From assembly GCF_012726295.1 (NCBI RefSeq), contig NZ_JABAOB010000008.1, positions 310,001 to 374,000 of the forward strand: a DNA stretch of 64,000 nt, read 5' to 3'. The notes under the pieces are model-generated. The model did not search any database and was not told the origin of the DNA. It saw only the letters and a program-made list of their open reading frames with translations. The position numbers were made by a program, and so were the translations under genes. The DNA is from Chitinophaga sp. Ak27 (GTDB taxonomy: Bacteria; Bacteroidota; Bacteroidia; Chitinophagales; Chitinophagaceae). This document shows, piece by piece, positions 62,201 through 64,000 of the stretch; position 1 is the first letter of the stretch; every line of letters starts with the position of its first letter.

Positions 62201-62999
62201 GGCGGGCATTGAAATAAAATTTATCGGCCTGCAACGACATGCCTCCGCTGGTGGTGGTAGGGGTACTGACAATGGTGCAGGAATCCAGCTCAAATATCTG
62301 CTTCTTGCCCGAGAAATGCAGCCGCTTGAAGCTGACAGTATTCCTGCCATCCGGCAAAATCCAGTATTGGTTATCGAATGAAAACTCTACATCATCCGAA
62401 CCCAGGATATGGTTATCTGAGTTGGTTACCTTGGTAAAGTTGACAATAGCAAAGTTAAAATGGTTGATATGCAGTGGCGCCGGACCATTTACCCGGCTGT
62501 ATACCAGTGATCCTTCCTGTACGTGTACAATCCTCGCATTTACATATTCCAGCGTTTGTTCCAGGTGTTGTACGATGGACGACAGCTGAAAGGTATCCTC
62601 CCTAGGCCCTCTTGGCATATGTTCATGCATGGTCAGATGCGGGCTGATGACGGAGAGGCTGTCGACCAGCAACTTTTTATGAAAGATGAGCGCTCTCCAG
62701 GATTGTATGGAAAGATAGAGCCGGGGAATGCTGGCGTCGTAATGGGCATTTACATGAAGGGTATCCTTGCAGATGAGTGTTGCATTGCGTACCACAATGT
62801 TTCTCTTCAACAGGGAAAAGTCGATATCTTCTGCATCAAATTTATAGGTGCTGCCAGACTCTTTGTTAACGATGTACTGAATGACCTTTACAAATTTATG
62901 GGTCACCAGGTAATACAGGGTACCACCAATGACTACCCGGAGGAGAAGTAGTACCAGCAGTATTTTAAGCCATTTATATAGTTTGGGAGATAGCTTCAT
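59208..62999 (-). CDS. Very large AsmA-like/inner-membrane-anchored protein
   Basis: A 1263-residue protein anchored by one N-terminal helix (YKWLKILLVLLLLRVVIGGTLYYLVTH, about 8-33). The rest is a long series of beta-strand repeats with recurring patterns such as LKNITTDVLLHNFFLSD, IQLDHLSG-type and NKNMDARIPQLSVQLHQGSI, and no recognised enzyme motif. Such architecture is that of AsmA/YhdP/TamB-like proteins, presumed to bridge the periplasm and carry lipids to the outer membrane. It ends with a basic stretch (KKDRKYLKRYNKVAKKFSLPKAPTR). It abuts the S41 gene tail to tail. Assignment rests on fold pattern, not on a signature. Confidence 0.65.
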   Translation of the reverse strand: MKLSPKLYKWLKILLVLLLLRVVIGGTLYYLVTHKFVKVIQYIVNKESGSTYKFDAEDIDFSLLKRNIVVRNATLICKDTLHVNAHYDASIPRLYLSIQSWRALIFHKKLLVDSLSVISPHLTMHEHMPRGPREDTFQLSSIVQHLEQTLEYVNARIVHVQEGSLVYSRVNGPAPLHINHFNFAIVNFTKVTNSDNHILGSDDVEFSFDNQYWILPDGRNTVSFKRLHFSGKKQIFELDSCTIVSTPTTTSGGMSLQADKFYFNARHLPAIYMRQELLIDTLVCIRPVLKLPGLKTSNRDKKRALDSVPNTLFKKINFRYIAVKDGALLLTGHVSTGTTRSTNLNIYNLTIAHDTVPGITTDSIALSLNKIQFYSLDSLFRLSVDEFVLQHNDVIFNNVEYGPTPQNHSGKGLTFTAPSLRLNDVNLEDLLKKHLKADNAVLFHPRISFLTKEKKGSKQAAVTDSGSIKMPAFYQTLHNLSEVIMVDTFHIQEGNASFTATGQLPVKLQLKNITTDVLLHNFFLSDSLVDIKHSMPNLHIREISATAGRTNITLNNYTFDGTHRRNKASQLLAQLENGPRIKARDLYWEVFDWDVFQQSKDIQVDVIRLGALQIQLPPKASHTTASHKSPPVIRIGQLDIRQLQFSNPHSSFDASNIAFRNLRTLQHIITWGSAAGLFRHISHHDSTTDLDIAQVSLNRNQAIITDANATLYNDNGYIKISVPSLDIAANIHSTVLKELSIQSLSVHQPEISIYHQGKTVKKNTGSGPLMTEIKQLEVQDAHLSYMTVKDKDSSQLQTHVNLRGSRIQLRNGNRNRWRYDHMNMDFSRLQFHNKNMDARIPQLSVQLHQGSIRENAAHQLSAASSVDMRWQDASLALHHADTLQLQLDHLSGIFNDPAVVLRQPDKMPWASLLHNTRIDQGALYYKNKQLQARVDSFAMDPDHHGLALYRFQVTPNLGAEETFRAAQWQRDYITIAGEVLHLGGLRLREQAGDTTLMIRHILADHTQLTTQRDKRIPFEHGIEKYMPTQLIKTIPFRLQVDSIELRESAVTVNESSKATQQWSAVPITGINALITHFGNVHMNSDSLHIVARGQLLGSPIHHFSYQESYSDSLSGFVAQSYLAPMALERFNAVAIPMAAVKVKRGYADSIYSRWSGNKYATLGDMHFFYHGLRIAVLNKKDTARTGFMANLKTTLANLLLRNANHRPTRMFFIRDREKFVFNYWVKAETSGIVTAVGVKKDRKYLKRYNKVAKKFSLPKAPTR

Positions 63000-63057
63000 G
63001 GATTTGTATCACCGGTTACCTCCCGGTAACAGGAAAGTATATACTAATGTTTGATGA

Positions 63058-63741
63058 TCAGGCCACGAGCCTGGCAATGCCAAAAGCGGCAGCTGCGGCG
63101 AGTATGCCGATCATGGTTACTTTCAGCGCGCCGGCAATGGGTGGTTGCCCGGTTACCTTACTTTTAAAGTAGCCAAATACAAACAGGCAGATAACTGTAA
63201 GAATGGTGGAGCCTATCAGTCCGCGTTGGGGCGTATCCGTAAGCAGGTAGGCCGACAAGGGGAGCAGGCCGCCCACGAAGTAGGAGGCGCCAATGGTGAG
63301 AGCGCTCTTGCGGGCCCTGTTGGGATCGGGGGCCTCTAGTCCCAGTTCGAACTTCATCATAAAGTTCACCCATTTTGTTTTGTCTTTTGCCAGTTCAGTG
63401 GCTACCAGGTGTTGTGCTTCCTGGCTTAGCCCGTATTCAGCAAATATTTCCTTTACTTCATCCATTTCTTTCCCTGGCACTGTTTCCACCTCGTTGTATT
63501 CCCGTTTTAATTCGCTTTCATAATGTTCCAGTTCTGTTTTACCGGCCAGGTATCCTCCTAGTCCCATGGCAATGCAGCCGGCTACTATTTCGGCGATACC
63601 GGCGGTGAGGATGATGCTGTTGCTGCTTACGGCGCCGCTAAGGCCGGCAGCCAGGGCGAAAGGTACTGTCAGACCATCACTCATGCCAATCACCATGTCT
63701 GTGATAAAATCTGAGCTTTTTAAATGTTGTTCCTGGTGCAT
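63058..63741 (-). CDS. VIT/CCC1-family divalent metal transporter
   Basis: A 227-residue membrane protein with about five helices. The family start DFITDMVIGMSDGLTVPFALAAGLSGA (residues 11-37) and AGIAEIVAGCIAMGLGGYLAGKTE are clear. A helical, acidic middle segment (about 70-125; YESELKREYNEVETVPGKEMDEVKEIFAEYGLS) corresponds to the metal-binding domain of VIT1. The C-terminal half has GASYFVGGLLPLSAYLL. It probably exchanges Fe2+ or Mn2+ for protons. No neighbour gives more information. Confidence 0.9.
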   Translation of the reverse strand: MHQEQHLKSSDFITDMVIGMSDGLTVPFALAAGLSGAVSSNSIILTAGIAEIVAGCIAMGLGGYLAGKTELEHYESELKREYNEVETVPGKEMDEVKEIFAEYGLSQEAQHLVATELAKDKTKWVNFMMKFELGLEAPDPNRARKSALTIGASYFVGGLLPLSAYLLTDTPQRGLIGSTILTVICLFVFGYFKSKVTGQPPIAGALKVTMIGILAAAAAFGIARLVA

Positions 63742-63834
63742 ACGCTAATGGTTTAGGTGGGATTACGGATATAAATATAAGTGCTTTATCGTATTTTGTT
63801 TACCTTAAATAAGGGCTATTTAAAATGTGTAGTT

Positions 63835-64000
63835 ATGTCAAACGCGATTGTATGTTTTGGAGAGATGTTATGGGATATTCTTCCGGAGAAGGAATTGCCG
63901 GGTGGGGCACTGATGAATGTGGCTTATCACCTGCAACGTTTAGGCGAAACCGTTTCCCTCGTGTCGCGGGTAGGAAAGGATGCCAGGGGACAGGGATTGC
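63835..64000 (+). CDS. PfkB-family sugar kinase, N-terminal fragment (cut by window edge)
   Basis: The frame is open from ATG 63835 to the window end (55 codons). The translation begins MSNAIVCFGEMLWDILPEKE and continues with the PfkB N-terminal motif PGGALMNVAYHLQRLGETVSLVSRVGKDARGQG, typical of fructokinases. The catalytic half lies outside the window. Function as a fructokinase or related carbohydrate kinase is inferred from this motif alone. Confidence 0.85.
   Translation, partial: MSNAIVCFGEMLWDILPEKELPGGALMNVAYHLQRLGETVSLVSRVGKDARGQGL

Overview
The window looks like a chromosomal segment of a Bacteroidota species, most likely a Chitinophaga-like member of the Chitinophagaceae. This is inferred from the SusC/SusD pair, a DUF3823 lipoprotein, a reg_prop-type sensor kinase, several large glycoside hydrolases, and repeated TAnnTTTG promoter elements (the Bacteroidota -7 box) with AT-rich leaders instead of Shine-Dalgarno sites. 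I saw no rRNA, tRNA, CRISPR array, prophage or insertion sequence. Both window edges cut a gene: a parallel beta-helix protein on the left and a PfkB-type sugar kinase on the right.

Region 1 (about 1-3.8 kb) holds the end of the beta-helix protein, an LCM-type methyltransferase and an MFS transporter. Region 2 (3.8-18.6 kb) is an assimilatory nitrate/nitrite island. One leftward operon reads nirB, nirD, an outer-membrane porin, narK, a fused nitrate reductase (molybdopterin catalytic part + NirB-like flavoprotein + BFD iron-sulfur domain) and a rubredoxin protein built on a nitrite-reductase-like scaffold without siroheme/cluster cysteines. Divergent from it are cobA (siroheme synthesis) and a cysteine-containing Crp/Fnr regulator. 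A second, convergent Crp/Fnr paralogue follows, then a CLC anion channel/transporter whose promoter carries a perfect FNR-like palindrome. Together these genes cover outer- and inner-membrane uptake, reduction of nitrate to ammonium, siroheme supply and probable redox-responsive control.

Region 3 (18.7-26 kb) is mostly housekeeping: an NAPE-PLD-like metallo-hydrolase, a second LCM-type methyltransferase, aconitase A and a KefB-like antiporter. Region 4 (26.1-41.1 kb) is a polysaccharide utilisation locus. A sensor kinase and a response regulator, apparently a split hybrid two-component system, face GH43, GH2, GH127, SusC, SusD and a DUF3823 lipoprotein. The enzyme set points to an arabinose-containing plant glycan. 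Region 5 (41.2-52 kb) has a LysR-cupin-tautomerase unit, a RibD-like reductase, an AraC regulator, a YihY membrane protein, GH95, a divergent RpiA and GH78. Region 6 (51.7-64 kb) has a TetR gene and an NTF2-like gene sharing identical operators, an AraC-SDR pair, topoisomerase III, an S41 peptidase, a very large AsmA-like protein, a VIT-family transporter and the start of the sugar kinase.

The most striking unexplained signal is a dispersed family of palindromes made of AAAGC-based heptads (five copies, arms of about 19-38 bp). Each sits exactly at gene ends, four of five between convergent genes. They look like bidirectional terminators, and they also overlap stop codons and write the last residues of several unrelated proteins.
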